A stretch of DNA of 33,690 nt from Verrucomicrobiales bacterium (GTDB lineage Bacteria > Verrucomicrobiota > Verrucomicrobiia > Methylacidiphilales > JAAUTS01), in assembly GCA_031266335.1 (NCBI GenBank), contig JAISBF010000138.1:1-33690 (forward strand). Reading direction: 5' to 3'. Positions 26,728 through 33,690 of this stretch are shown in pieces. The number at the start of each line of letters is the position of its first letter. The first letter of the stretch is position 1. The notes under the pieces are model-generated. The model was not told the DNA's origin, did no database searches, and saw only the letters and a program-made list of their open reading frames with translations. The translations under genes were made by a program, and so were the position numbers.

Positions 26728-27650
26728 ATCCACAACGGTATCGTCACCAAGCCCGCGACGGTGCCGATGAGCACCACCCGCAGCGCCGTCGGCACGTGCC
26801 CGCCGTAATGTTGCGTCATCACCACCGTGAACGTCGCGGCAGGCATGGCGGCTTGGACGACCAGCACTTGTTTCAACATCAGCGGCAGCGGCAGGAATTT
26901 CGCGGCGGCGATGATGATGAGCGGCATCAACAGCGAGCGCGCGAGCAGCGCCGTCGCGCTCACCCGCCTGGCGCGGAACAACTCGCCGACGCCGTTGACG
27001 GTGAAATCGCTGAACGACGCGCCCACCATCAGCAAGCCGCACGGGATGGCGCATTGGCCGAGCAACGCCAGCGTGTCCCAGACGAACCCCGGCACATATT
27101 CGCGCGCCGGCAGCAGGTTCAGCAACAGCGCGCTGACGATGGCGATGAGCGGGGCGTTAAGGATGCCGCGCCAGCCCGCTGACGGCGACCCGCCGCCGAT
27201 GAGCCAGGCGATGAGCGTCCACAAACAAATCTCCGAACCCATGTTGTAGGCGAAACACACGCCGACCGCCTCCGGTTGCAACAACGCGGCGATGACGGGG
27301 ATGGCGAAGTAGCCGTAGTTGTTGATGCCCGTGGTGGCGGCGAAGGTGCGGCGTTCGACGTTGTATTTCAACCCCGCCGCCCGTGACAGCAACCAGCCGA
27401 GACCGACAGCGACGAGCACCAGCGCCACGCACAGCAACGGCGCTGACAGTGACACATCCGCGTGACGCAGGGCGGGGTTGCCGATGATGGAGTCGAGGAT
27501 GAGGCACGGGTACAGCAAATTGACGACGAGGCGGAAAATAGTCCGGTCGCCCTCGCGCCGCAACACGCGCAACCGCCGCATGACCAACCCGCTGCCGATG
27601 ACCAGAAACACCGTCAGCACCGGCGCCAGCACCGCATAATAATCGCGCAT
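26700..27650 (-). CDS. AEC (auxin efflux carrier) family transporter
   Basis: A 316-residue inner-membrane permease with about ten hydrophobic segments in two halves. Family features are the N-terminal VFLVIGSGLVMRRLRVL, FRLVVNLLYPCLILDSI, the TTGINNYGYFAIPVIAAL block near residue 110, and the C-terminal LVVQAAMPAATFTVVMTQHYGG. Bacterial members move small carboxylates such as malate or malonate, but the substrate here is not predictable. No Shine-Dalgarno is visible. The gene is divergent from the Rrf2 regulator gene across a 206-bp spacer and convergent with the preceding membrane protein. Confidence 0.9.
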   Translation of the reverse strand: MRDYYAVLAPVLTVFLVIGSGLVMRRLRVLRREGDRTIFRLVVNLLYPCLILDSIIGNPALRHADVSLSAPLLCVALVLVAVGLGWLLSRAAGLKYNVERRTFAATTGINNYGYFAIPVIAALLQPEAVGVCFAYNMGSEICLWTLIAWLIGGGSPSAGWRGILNAPLIAIVSALLLNLLPAREYVPGFVWDTLALLGQCAIPCGLLMVGASFSDFTVNGVGELFRARRVSATALLARSLLMPLIIIAAAKFLPLPLMLKQVLVVQAAMPAATFTVVMTQHYGGHVPTALRVVLIGTVAGLVTIPLWIHFGLLWLR

Positions 27651-27700
27651 GAAAAACTATAACCGCGAACAGACGCCGGGACAAAGCACAAAAAGAATCC

Positions 27701-27760
27701 TTGACCACCAAGGCACGAGGGCTGTTTTTTTAAACAAAACTTCGTGCCTTGGAGTCTTGG
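27701..27760. repeat. Inverted repeat in the AEC/rrf2 spacer
   Basis: CCACCAAGGCACGAG near 27705-27719 is complementary to the pieces CTTCGTGCCTTGG and CTTGGTGG in the right arm (about 27740-27762). The right arm carries an eight-base direct duplication of the CTTGG portion. The loop is T-rich. This resembles the other dispersed inverted repeats in the window. The remaining spacer, 27761-27856, contains no further gene; an ATAGATTGACTGTT at 27815-27828 is discussed as a finding. Confidence 0.7.
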
Positions 27761-27856
27761 TGGTGCAAGTTTTTTGGGAACTGGCTCACTGGCGTTGAAT
27801 CAAGGTACATTGCTATAGATTGACTGTTGGCGTCCCGTCCGGCAAAGTGCCGGTTA

Positions 27857-28312
27857 GTGAAAGTTTCCAAAAAGAGCGAGTACGGCGCGCGGGCGTTGGT
27901 GGAAATCGCCATGCGTTCGCGCAATGGCGAGGACTGGCACCAGATTGCGCAGATTGCCGAGGCCAGCCGGATTCCGGAGAAGTTTTTGGAGCAAATTCTG
28001 CTGGTGTTGAAGAACGGCGGTGTTTTAAAAAGTCGTCGCGGGGTGGACGGCGGTTACGCGCTGAATGAGTTGCCGGAAAACATTCGCCTGGACCGGGTGG
28101 TCGGGTTGCTGGATGGCAATCCGGTCGGGAATGCCAAAAAGAGCCGGGCGGGCGACGCGGCGGATGCCGGGGCGCGGATTTATCACGAGTTGATTCAGCG
28201 GGCGCAAGAGGCGGCGCTGACAGTGTTGCGGCAGGTGTCGCTGAACGATTTGGTGGAGCAGGTGCGGAAGCAGCGCGTGGTGACGGGGGAATCGCTGGAG
28301 TATCAAATATGA
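27857..28312 (+). CDS. Rrf2 family transcriptional regulator lacking Fe-S cysteines
   Basis: A 151-residue DNA-binding regulator. The start VKVSKKSEYGARALVEIAM fits the Rrf2 N-terminus, followed by the winged helix IAQIAEASRIPEKFLEQILLVLKNGGVLKSRRGVDGGYAL. I chose the GTG at 27857. A TTG at 27827 would add ten residues unlike the family. The three cysteines that hold the cluster in IscR and NsrR are absent, so this is more like the cluster-free CymR type, which senses cysteine status. The stop overlaps the MoeB-rhodanese start by 4 bp (ATGA), so the regulator probably controls that sulfur-transfer gene. Confidence 0.9.
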   Translation: MKVSKKSEYGARALVEIAMRSRNGEDWHQIAQIAEASRIPEKFLEQILLVLKNGGVLKSRRGVDGGYALNELPENIRLDRVVGLLDGNPVGNAKKSRAGDAADAGARIYHELIQRAQEAALTVLRQVSLNDLVEQVRKQRVVTGESLEYQI

Positions 28313-29496
28313 GTTATCTGCCGGACATCGCCACGCGGGCCGCCCAGGTTGAGTTGACCAACGAGGAAATCAAGCGTTACAGCCGGCATTTGATCATGCC
28401 GGAGGTGACGATTGAGGGGCAGAAACGCCTGAAGGCGGCGCGGGTGTTGGTGGTCGGCACCGGCGGCCTGGGGTCGCCGCTGCTGGCGTATCTTGCGGCG
28501 GCGGGCGTGGGCACGATCGGGGTGGTGGATTTTGACACGGTGGATTATTCCAACTTGCAGCGGCAGATTTTGCACAAGACTTCCGGGGTCGGGCAGCCGA
28601 AGGTGGAGTCAGCGGCAGCGGCGATGCGGGACATCAATCCGCACATCACGGTCAACACCTATAATATGGCGTTGCGCGCGGAGAACGCGTTGGAGTTGAT
28701 TAAGCAGTACGACCTCGTGGTGGACGGCACGGACAACTTCGCCACGCGCTATCTCACCAACGACGCCTGCGCGCTGCTCGGCAAGCCGAATGTGTACGGC
28801 AGTATCTTTCGCTTCGACGGGCAAGTCACGGTGTTTTGGGCGGCGCGCGGGCCGTGTTACCGCTGTCTGTATCCGGAGCCGCCTGATCCGGGGCTGGTGC
28901 CGACTTGCGCCGAGGGCGGGGTGCTCGGCGTGCTGCCGGGCGTCATCGGCACCTTGCAGGCGATTGAGACGGTGAAGCTCATCGTCGGCGTTGGCGATTT
29001 GGCGGTGGGGCGGCTGGTGTTGTTTGACGCGCTGAAGCTGAAGATGCGCGAGTTGAAAATCCGCAAGGATCCGACTTGTCCGCTGTGCGGGGAGCACCCC
29101 ACCATCAGCGGGCTGGTGGATTACGATCAGTTTTGCGGCACCGCGCCGGTGGACGCGCCGGCGCGCAAGTTGCTGGCGCTGCCGGAACTCGCGCCGCTGA
29201 CGCTGAAGGCGCGGCTGGATCGGGGCGAGCCGGTGACGGTGCTGGATGTGCGCGAGCCGCACGAGTTCAAGATTTGCGCCGTACCGACGGCGAAATTAAT
29301 CCCGCTCGGCGAGTTGCCGCGGCGGTTGCACGAACTGGACAGCGCGGCGGAAATCGTGATTTATTGCAAGGGCGAAATCCGCACCGGGCAGGCGTTCCGT
29401 CTGTTGCGGCAGGCGGGGTTCGGGAAATTGCAGGCGCTGGAGGGCGGCATTGAGGGGTGGGCCGAGGAGGTTGACCCGGCGATGCCGATGTATTGA
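28309..29496 (+). CDS. moeB: MoeB/ThiF-like adenylyltransferase fused to rhodanese
   Basis: A 395-residue sulfur-carrier activating enzyme. The E1-like domain (1-270) has the ATP-binding GTGGLGSP (50-57), the R-x-Q-I-L region (85-88), D-N-F (142-144), zinc-binding C183xxC186 and C257xxC260, and a catalytic cysteine C200 in PTCAEGGVLG. A rhodanese domain (about 290-390) ends in the persulfide loop C353-KGEIRTG. The architecture is that of MOCS3/Uba4-like proteins, which adenylate and then thiocarboxylate MoaD, ThiS or CysO-type carriers. Which carrier it serves is open, since none is encoded here; MoeB is a family label. It is coupled to the upstream Rrf2 gene by a 4-bp overlap. Confidence 0.92.
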   Translation: MSYLPDIATRAAQVELTNEEIKRYSRHLIMPEVTIEGQKRLKAARVLVVGTGGLGSPLLAYLAAAGVGTIGVVDFDTVDYSNLQRQILHKTSGVGQPKVESAAAAMRDINPHITVNTYNMALRAENALELIKQYDLVVDGTDNFATRYLTNDACALLGKPNVYGSIFRFDGQVTVFWAARGPCYRCLYPEPPDPGLVPTCAEGGVLGVLPGVIGTLQAIETVKLIVGVGDLAVGRLVLFDALKLKMRELKIRKDPTCPLCGEHPTISGLVDYDQFCGTAPVDAPARKLLALPELAPLTLKARLDRGEPVTVLDVREPHEFKICAVPTAKLIPLGELPRRLHELDSAAEIVIYCKGEIRTGQAFRLLRQAGFGKLQALEGGIEGWAEEVDPAMPMY

Positions 29497-29524
29497 ACCC
29501 AGCGTCAGCGGAGCTATTTTGCGT

Positions 29525-31405
29525 ATGAAACACATCCGGCCATTCAACTCGTTCCTGTGGGGCAATTCCATCGCGCTGTCGTGGCTGTGGGGGCTGGGGT
29601 TGTTTTTCTCGGTGCAGATGACCTTTTTGTTCGGCACGGCGGGGTTGCTGGGCTTCGCCCTCCTGAACGCGCTGGGCTTGTTCCTGTTCGGGTTCCTGAC
29701 GCAGAAAATCGCCCGGCGCGACAGCGGGGAAGAGTCGCTGGACCGTTTCTTCAAAAAGTGGTCGCGGCCGTTTCGGCTGAGCTTTTACCTGTATCAAGTG
29801 CTGGCCATCACGCTGACGGTGTTCGCGGTGGTGAATTATTTGCTGCTGCCGCTGCTGGCCTCGCGCTGGCCGGGCTGGGCGGAGCAAGGGAAGATTCTGC
29901 TGTTGATTTCGCTGGCGCTGGTGGTGTTGCTGGTACTGTCAGCGGCCTGTCTGGTGGGCGAGGAATTTCGCATCAAATCCCTCAAGTACGGCCATTTGTG
30001 CCAGGGCGCGCTGCTGGCGACGGCGGTGCTGCTGGTGTGGTTTGGCCTGCCGGCCGCGCCGGCTGACGGTGGCGCGGGAAGTCTGACACTGTCAGTGGCG
30101 CGCGAGCCGATGTTCTGGGGCTACCTGATCCCGATTCTGGTCGGGTTCCTGGTCGGGCCGTGGCTGGATTTGCAGCAATGGCAGCGCGCCATCCAGATTC
30201 ACCGGGAGCACACCAGCATCCGCCTGAGTTACTTTTTTGGCGCGACGTTGTTTTTCCTGCTGCTGGTATTTCACGGGCTGGTGGCGGAATTGGTGTTTAA
30301 TAGCGCGTGGTTCTCGACGGCGCTGATTACGCCGGCATTCGGCGGGTTGCAGTACGCCCACGACCTGGTGGTGCGCTACATGGAAACTTACCGCGACTAT
30401 CTGTCCTGGTGGGTGCCGTCGGGTTATTACCTGTTTCTCGGCCTGGGGGTGCTGACCACGCTGGACAGCGGGTACGTGGCGCTGAAGTGGTTTTTGACGG
30501 AAAATGTCAAGACCAGTCAGAACCCGTTGTTGTCGTTCATTCCGGCGGGCCTGGTGACCTCGCCGATTCCGACTTACATCTTTGCCGGCCTGTTCACCGT
30601 CTTTGCCGTGGTGGTGAAACTGGAAGTGGAATACTTCATGGTGTTTTACGCCTCGTTTTTCGTGGCCTACGCGACGCTGGGTATCGCCCGTTGTTTTGTG
30701 CCCAATTCACAGCACGCGCTGCCGCAGGTGAAGCTGTTTGCCATCGGCAGCCTGTCGGTGGTGGTGTTCGCCTGCGGTTATTTCATGCAGCTGGCGGCGC
30801 TGATGATGGCGGGATCGATTCTGCCGATGCTGTATGTCTGGTGGCTGGTGTTCAACACCGACCTGCTGCGCATCGTGACGGAGAAGGCCGGGGAGGTGAT
30901 CGACGCGGCGGCGGAAATTCCCGTGTTGCGCAAATTGTCACAGGCGACCCAGCGCGCCATCGGCGGCGAGACCAAGGAGGTCAGCACCGGCAGCCATTTC
31001 GAGGACAAATGGTTCGTGCATTCGTTCATGGCGACCTACGCGGACACCAACTCGGTCGGCAACGTGTACTTCGGTGTGTATGCGCTGTGGGTGGGCAAGG
31101 CGCGGGAGTTGTTTTTCAATTACGTGCTGCCGGGCTTCGATTTGAAGACCACGCCGTATTACATCCTGACACGTTCCTTCGAGCATAAATACATCACCGA
31201 GACGCGCGAGTTCGAGCGCATCAGCGTGAAAATCCGCGTGGCGGAATACAACCGCAAATTTGCCACGCTGGAACACCAGGTTTACGATTCCGCCGGTCAC
31301 TTGCTGGGCAAGGGGCGGCAACAGTTGATTTTTGTCGCCGCGCGGGATTACAAATTGCTGGACATCCCCGGCGAAGTCATCAAGGCGTTCATGCCCTATC
31401 TTTGA
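29525..31405 (+). CDS. Polytopic membrane protein fused to a hotdog thioesterase domain
   Basis: 626 residues. Residues 1 to ~450 form about 12 hydrophobic segments; GPWLDLQQWQRAIQIHREH near the middle is reminiscent of sodium:solute symporters, but that assignment is weak. After a short linker, residues ~493-626 form a 4HBT/hotdog domain. TYADTNSVGNVYFGVYALWV is the conserved helix-entry block, and DSAGHLLGKGRQQLIFVA is the last strand region. The V-G-N-V-Y wording is closest to the enediyne-type (CalE7-like) thioesterases I know. A 25-codon longer frame exists, but ATG 29525 with GGAG upstream gives a sensible membrane-protein start. It follows moeB by 28 bp and is likely co-transcribed. 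The joint role is unknown. Confidence 0.85.
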   Translation: MKHIRPFNSFLWGNSIALSWLWGLGLFFSVQMTFLFGTAGLLGFALLNALGLFLFGFLTQKIARRDSGEESLDRFFKKWSRPFRLSFYLYQVLAITLTVFAVVNYLLLPLLASRWPGWAEQGKILLLISLALVVLLVLSAACLVGEEFRIKSLKYGHLCQGALLATAVLLVWFGLPAAPADGGAGSLTLSVAREPMFWGYLIPILVGFLVGPWLDLQQWQRAIQIHREHTSIRLSYFFGATLFFLLLVFHGLVAELVFNSAWFSTALITPAFGGLQYAHDLVVRYMETYRDYLSWWVPSGYYLFLGLGVLTTLDSGYVALKWFLTENVKTSQNPLLSFIPAGLVTSPIPTYIFAGLFTVFAVVVKLEVEYFMVFYASFFVAYATLGIARCFVPNSQHALPQVKLFAIGSLSVVVFACGYFMQLAALMMAGSILPMLYVWWLVFNTDLLRIVTEKAGEVIDAAAEIPVLRKLSQATQRAIGGETKEVSTGSHFEDKWFVHSFMATYADTNSVGNVYFGVYALWVGKARELFFNYVLPGFDLKTTPYYILTRSFEHKYITETREFERISVKIRVAEYNRKFATLEHQVYDSAGHLLGKGRQQLIFVAARDYKLLDIPGEVIKAFMPYL

Positions 31406-31417
31406 CGCTTAAAAAAA

Positions 31418-31529
31418 ATTAACCGCGGAGACGCGGAGGCGCGGAGATTTTTGGTTGGACACAGAGGAACACGGAGTAGGCACAGAGAAGCACAGGGTTT
31501 AGGTTTAATTTAAAAAAATCTCTGTGTCC
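31418..31529. repeat. Dispersed CGCGGAGACGCGGAGG-type repeat
   Basis: AACCGCGGAGACGCGGAGGC starts the element at 31420, followed by degenerate direct units of the form CACAGAG/GAACACGGAG. GGACACAGAG (31457-31466) is exactly complementary to CTCTGTGTCC (31520-31529). The element lies 13 bp after the stop of the thioesterase fusion. A close relative lies at 33309-33419. It may serve as a transcript end or be a mobile palindromic repeat. Confidence 0.8.
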
Positions 31530-31539
31530 TAATGCGCTG

Positions 31540-31632
31540 TTAGAACTGGTGCCGGTAGCCGGCGGTCAAGCCCCAGGGTTTGTCGTACTTGTCGCTGAAG
31601 GAGGCTTCGTAGTCGAGGTGGGGTTGATTGTT
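31540..31632 (-). pseudogene. Relic of a second autotransporter C-terminus
   Basis: The minus strand reads 30 codons and a stop that match the very end of the giant autotransporter. Over the last 29 residues 21 are identical, including HLDYEA, DKPWG, AGYR and the terminal QF. Upstream of this the frame hits a stop within about eight codons and similarity is lost, and no start or passenger is present. The fragment is too short for a gene and lies between two dispersed repeat elements. I read it as the remnant left after deletion of a paralogous gene that ran on the minus strand. Confidence 0.88.
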
Positions 31633-31708
31633 AATTTCACCGCCCACTTGCGCTCATACCCGCACATACGCCCAGCCGCTTCGGTGTCTTTTCATTTGAG
31701 GCAACTCG

Positions 31709-31770
31709 CACGGATGGTTTATTTTGTTTTTTATCCGTGTGCATCGGTGTCCATCCGTGGTTAAATTAAC
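31709..31770. repeat. Dispersed ACCACGGATGGACACCGATG-type repeat
   Basis: On the minus strand, AACCACGGATGGACACCGATG (with a further CACACGGATAA unit) occupies 31731-31764. CACGGATGG (31709-31717) pairs with CCATCCGTG (31751-31759) as a 9-bp stem. The same family forms the inner arms of the 22221-22384 element. It ends immediately before the first possible sufU start codon. Positions 31633-31708 hold nothing else I recognise. Confidence 0.82.
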
Positions 31771-31785
31771 ATGCTTGCGCCAACC

Positions 31786-32220
31786 ATGAATCTTGACGAA
31801 CTTTACCAGACTGTCGTGCTCGACCACGCGCGGCGGCCGCGCAACTTCGGCGACTTGCCGCAGGCCAGCGCTGTCGCCGAGGGGGTCAACCCGTCGTGCG
31901 GCGACGAGGTCACGGTCAGCGTCAAGCTCGCCGCTGACGGTGACAAAATCGAGGACATCAAATTCAAGGGCGCGGGCTGCGCCATCAGCCAGGCATCGGC
32001 GTCGTTGATGACGGTGAAGCTCAAGGGCAAAACCCGCGCCGAGGCGCTGGCTTTCGAGCACGTGTTTCACGACATGCTGACCGCCGCGACGCTGCCGGTG
32101 TATCCCCAGGGCTTCGGCGACTTGCAAATCCTGGAAGGCGTCCGCAAATTCCCGCAGCGCGTCAAATGCGCCACGCTCGGCTGGAACGCGTTGAAGCAGG
32201 CGCTGACGGCGGCCGCGTGA
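31786..32220 (+). CDS. sufU: SufU/IscU-like Fe-S cluster assembly scaffold
   Basis: A 144-residue NifU-N family protein that in relatives receives sulfur from a cysteine desulfurase and assembles or passes on Fe-S clusters, or in SufU acts as a zinc-dependent sulfurtransferase. Metal or cluster ligands are C38 and D40 (PSCGDEV), C65 (GAGCAISQAS) and C128 (RVKCATLGW). The insertion between the second and third cysteine, and the lack of IscU's LPPVK motif, favour the SufU type. I chose the ATG at 31786 (MNLDELYQTVVLDHARRPRN). An ATG at 31771 adds five residues but abuts a repeat element. No suf desulfurase gene is in the window. Confidence 0.92.
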   Translation: MNLDELYQTVVLDHARRPRNFGDLPQASAVAEGVNPSCGDEVTVSVKLAADGDKIEDIKFKGAGCAISQASASLMTVKLKGKTRAEALAFEHVFHDMLTAATLPVYPQGFGDLQILEGVRKFPQRVKCATLGWNALKQALTAAA

Positions 32221-32269
32221 ATTGAAAATAATCCATTGAAAATCACCCCCCGCGCCGCATGCTGGTGGC

Positions 32270-33310
32270 ATGTTGACTTTGGCGGAACTTTCACAACAGG
32301 CGACCATCAGCGGCGGCGGGGAATTTGACGAAAACATCTGGGTGCAGATTGAGACTCTGCGCCAGGGACGCACGCAGAACGACAAGCCGTTCTTCGATCT
32401 GGAGGTGGTGGATGCCAACGGCCGGGCCAAGTTCAAAATCTGGTCGGACGCGCCCGCCTACGACAAATGCCGCGACCTGCAGAGCGGGGATTTTTGCGAG
32501 TTGAGCGGCCGCTTTTTCATCAACAATTTCGGTCTCAACGTCAGCCGTCCCACCCTGCGCGGCCTGGGCGACGGTGAAATCGAGTCTTTTTTGCAGGGGT
32601 CGCCGGCCGCGGCCAAGTTGAACCAGGAAAACTGGGATTTCATCGTCGGCGTCTGCACCGCGCTGAAGGAGCCGCGCCTGCGCGCCGTGTCGCTGCTGGC
32701 GCTCAAGTCGCTGGAAAAAAAATGGCGCCGCGCGGCGGCGGCGCGGACTTATCACCACGCGCGGCGCGGCGGGTTGCTGGAGCACACCAGCCAGATGCTG
32801 CGCGGCGCCGTCGCGCTCGCGCCGCTGTACCCGGAGGTGTGTCCCGACCTGCTATGCTGCGGCGTGCTGTTTCACGACGCGGGCAAGTTGTGGGAAAACG
32901 ATTATCCCGAGCGCGGCTTTGTGTCAAAACCGAGCCGGCGCGGCGAGTTGCTCGGGCACATCACCATGGGCGTGGAAATTGTCAACCGCTTCTGGCACGA
33001 GGCGAAGGCCGCTGACGGTGAATTATTCGCCAACGCGGCGGAGTCGGAGCTGGTGCGCGACCATTTGCTGCACCTCATCGCCTCGCATCACGGCGAGATG
33101 GAATTCGGCTCGCCGGTCACCCCGCGCACGCCGGAAGCCTGGCTGCTGCACTACATTGACAACATCGACGCCAAGCTGGAGATGCTGCGCTGTACTTACG
33201 CGGAAAAGAGCGAGGTGGTGCCGGGCCTGTTTGAACGACGCCCGCCGCTGGCCGGCATGATGGCCGCGCCGCTGGCGTGGAGCCTAGCCGCCAGGGATAA
33301 AGCGGATTAA
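32270..33310 (+). CDS. OB-fold/HD-domain nuclease, YhaM-like 3'-5' exoribonuclease
   Basis: A 346-residue protein. Residues ~20-100 form an OB-type nucleic-acid binding domain (VQIETLRQGRTQNDKPFFDLEVVD...GLNV). Residues ~160-310 form an HD metal-dependent phosphohydrolase domain. H172 lies in LLEHT, the HD pair is H202-D203 in CGVLFHDAGKL, and further ligands are probably H230, H273/H274 and D297 or D300. This order and length match YhaM/CBF1-type 3'-5' exoribonucleases, which trim RNA and sometimes single-stranded DNA. The start codon follows GGTGG closely. It lies 49 bp after sufU and may be co-transcribed with it. Confidence 0.88.
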   Translation: MLTLAELSQQATISGGGEFDENIWVQIETLRQGRTQNDKPFFDLEVVDANGRAKFKIWSDAPAYDKCRDLQSGDFCELSGRFFINNFGLNVSRPTLRGLGDGEIESFLQGSPAAAKLNQENWDFIVGVCTALKEPRLRAVSLLALKSLEKKWRRAAAARTYHHARRGGLLEHTSQMLRGAVALAPLYPEVCPDLLCCGVLFHDAGKLWENDYPERGFVSKPSRRGELLGHITMGVEIVNRFWHEAKAADGELFANAAESELVRDHLLHLIASHHGEMEFGSPVTPRTPEAWLLHYIDNIDAKLEMLRCTYAEKSEVVPGLFERRPPLAGMMAAPLAWSLAARDKAD

Positions 33311-33419
33311 ACGCGGAGACGCTGAGGACGCGGAGATTTTTATTGGGTTCGCGTTTCCGCGTTAGCTGTATCCAGCCCAAACAAAATGTATTTCTCTGTG
33401 TCCTCCGCGTCTTTGCGTT
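33309..33419. repeat. Dispersed inverted repeat between the HD nuclease and murA
   Basis: The left arm at 33309-33335 (AACGCGGAGACGCTGAGG...) and the right arm at 33393-33419 are complementary at 22 of 27 positions. The arms carry the same CGCGGAGACG.GGAGG wording as the element at 31418. It fills the whole space between the stops of two convergent genes and could act as a bidirectional terminator. Confidence 0.8.
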
Positions 33420-33426
33420 GAACTCC

Positions 33427-33690
33427 TCATTCCAGCCGCTCGATTTTCGCGCCAAGTTTTTTCAGTCGTTCGTCAATGCGGGTGAAGCCGCGGTCAATCT
33501 GGATGATGTTCTGGATTTCGGACACACCGTCAGCGCACAGCGCGGCGATCAGCATCGCCATGCCGGCGCGGATGTCGGGGCTGCTCAGGCGCGCGCCGCG
33601 CAGGCGTTCGGGGCCGATGACCACGGCGCGGTGCGGGTCGCACAGGACGATGCGCGCGCCCATGTTTATCAGCGGGTCGGTAAAGTAGAG
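33427..33690 (-). CDS. murA: UDP-N-acetylglucosamine 1-carboxyvinyltransferase, C-terminal part
   Basis: The last 87 residues of MurA; the gene continues beyond the right edge. This enzyme makes the first committed step of peptidoglycan synthesis, adding enolpyruvate from PEP to UDP-GlcNAc in the cytoplasm. The visible part has [18 protein letters not shown], then [22 protein letters not shown], where the D-x-R-A-G block belongs to the PEP-binding region. The family's closing [21 protein letters not shown] follows. The frame is open to the window edge (LYFTDPLIN before the first internal Met). Convergent with the HD nuclease gene. Confidence 0.93.
   Translation of the reverse strand, partial: LYFTDPLINMGARIVLCDPHRAVVIGPERLRGARLSSPDIRAGMAMLIAALCADGVSEIQNIIQIDRGFTRIDERLKKLGAKIERLE

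Noticed and set aside
31654-32436. Minus-strand ORF across sufU
   Set aside because: It overlaps the clear SufU and HD-nuclease genes and runs through dispersed repeat sequence; the sense-strand genes have conserved motifs.

Overview
The window reads as chromosomal DNA from a GC-rich Gram-negative bacterium. My best guess is a member of the Verrucomicrobiota. The basis is a giant protein built from autotransporter-associated beta-strand repeats with a C-terminal outer-membrane barrel, spacers full of 'ACCACGGATG...ACACCGATGG' and 'CGCGGAGACGCGGAGG' type inverted repeats of a kind I associate with that phylum, and weak or absent Shine-Dalgarno sequences. The taxon is inference; no rRNA, tRNA or other phylogenetic marker is present.

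Layout. Positions 1-119 are a 7-bp tandem repeat, followed by a hairpin-rich leader. Positions 357-19127 are one 6256-residue autotransporter with a signal peptide, a very long beta-helical passenger and a C-terminal barrel. The passenger looks concatenated: start-type and end-type passenger modules recur inside it, and its second half holds a 1.76-kb tandem duplication. A low-GC Fic AMP-transferase gene follows on the minus strand, preceded by an operator-like cluster of TACGCR boxes. Next on the minus strand come a small C4 zinc-ribbon protein, a flippase-like (UPF0104 type) membrane protein, and a znuABC-type zinc ABC transporter. The transporter is divergent from dedA across a Fur/Zur-like palindrome.

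From 25.6 kb there is an unrecognised membrane protein that converges on an AEC-family permease. Then comes a plus-strand run: an Rrf2-type regulator overlapping by 4 bp a MoeB-rhodanese fusion, then a polytopic membrane protein carrying a C-terminal hotdog thioesterase. After a repeat-filled spacer come a SufU/IscU Fe-S scaffold and a YhaM-like OB-HD nuclease. The window ends inside murA on the minus strand.

Functional links. The Rrf2, MoeB-rhodanese and SufU genes point to sulfur trafficking and Fe-S or thiocarboxylate chemistry. ZnuABC with its operator is a metal-starvation unit. Four observations stand out beyond the gene list: a 10-mer (GCTGACGGTG) repeated about once per kb on both strands and often in inverted pairs, resembling an uptake-sequence word; a 30-codon relic of a second autotransporter C-terminus in the 31.5-kb spacer; the transporter-like/thioesterase fusion; and the cassette architecture of the giant autotransporter with a heptanucleotide repeat upstream.
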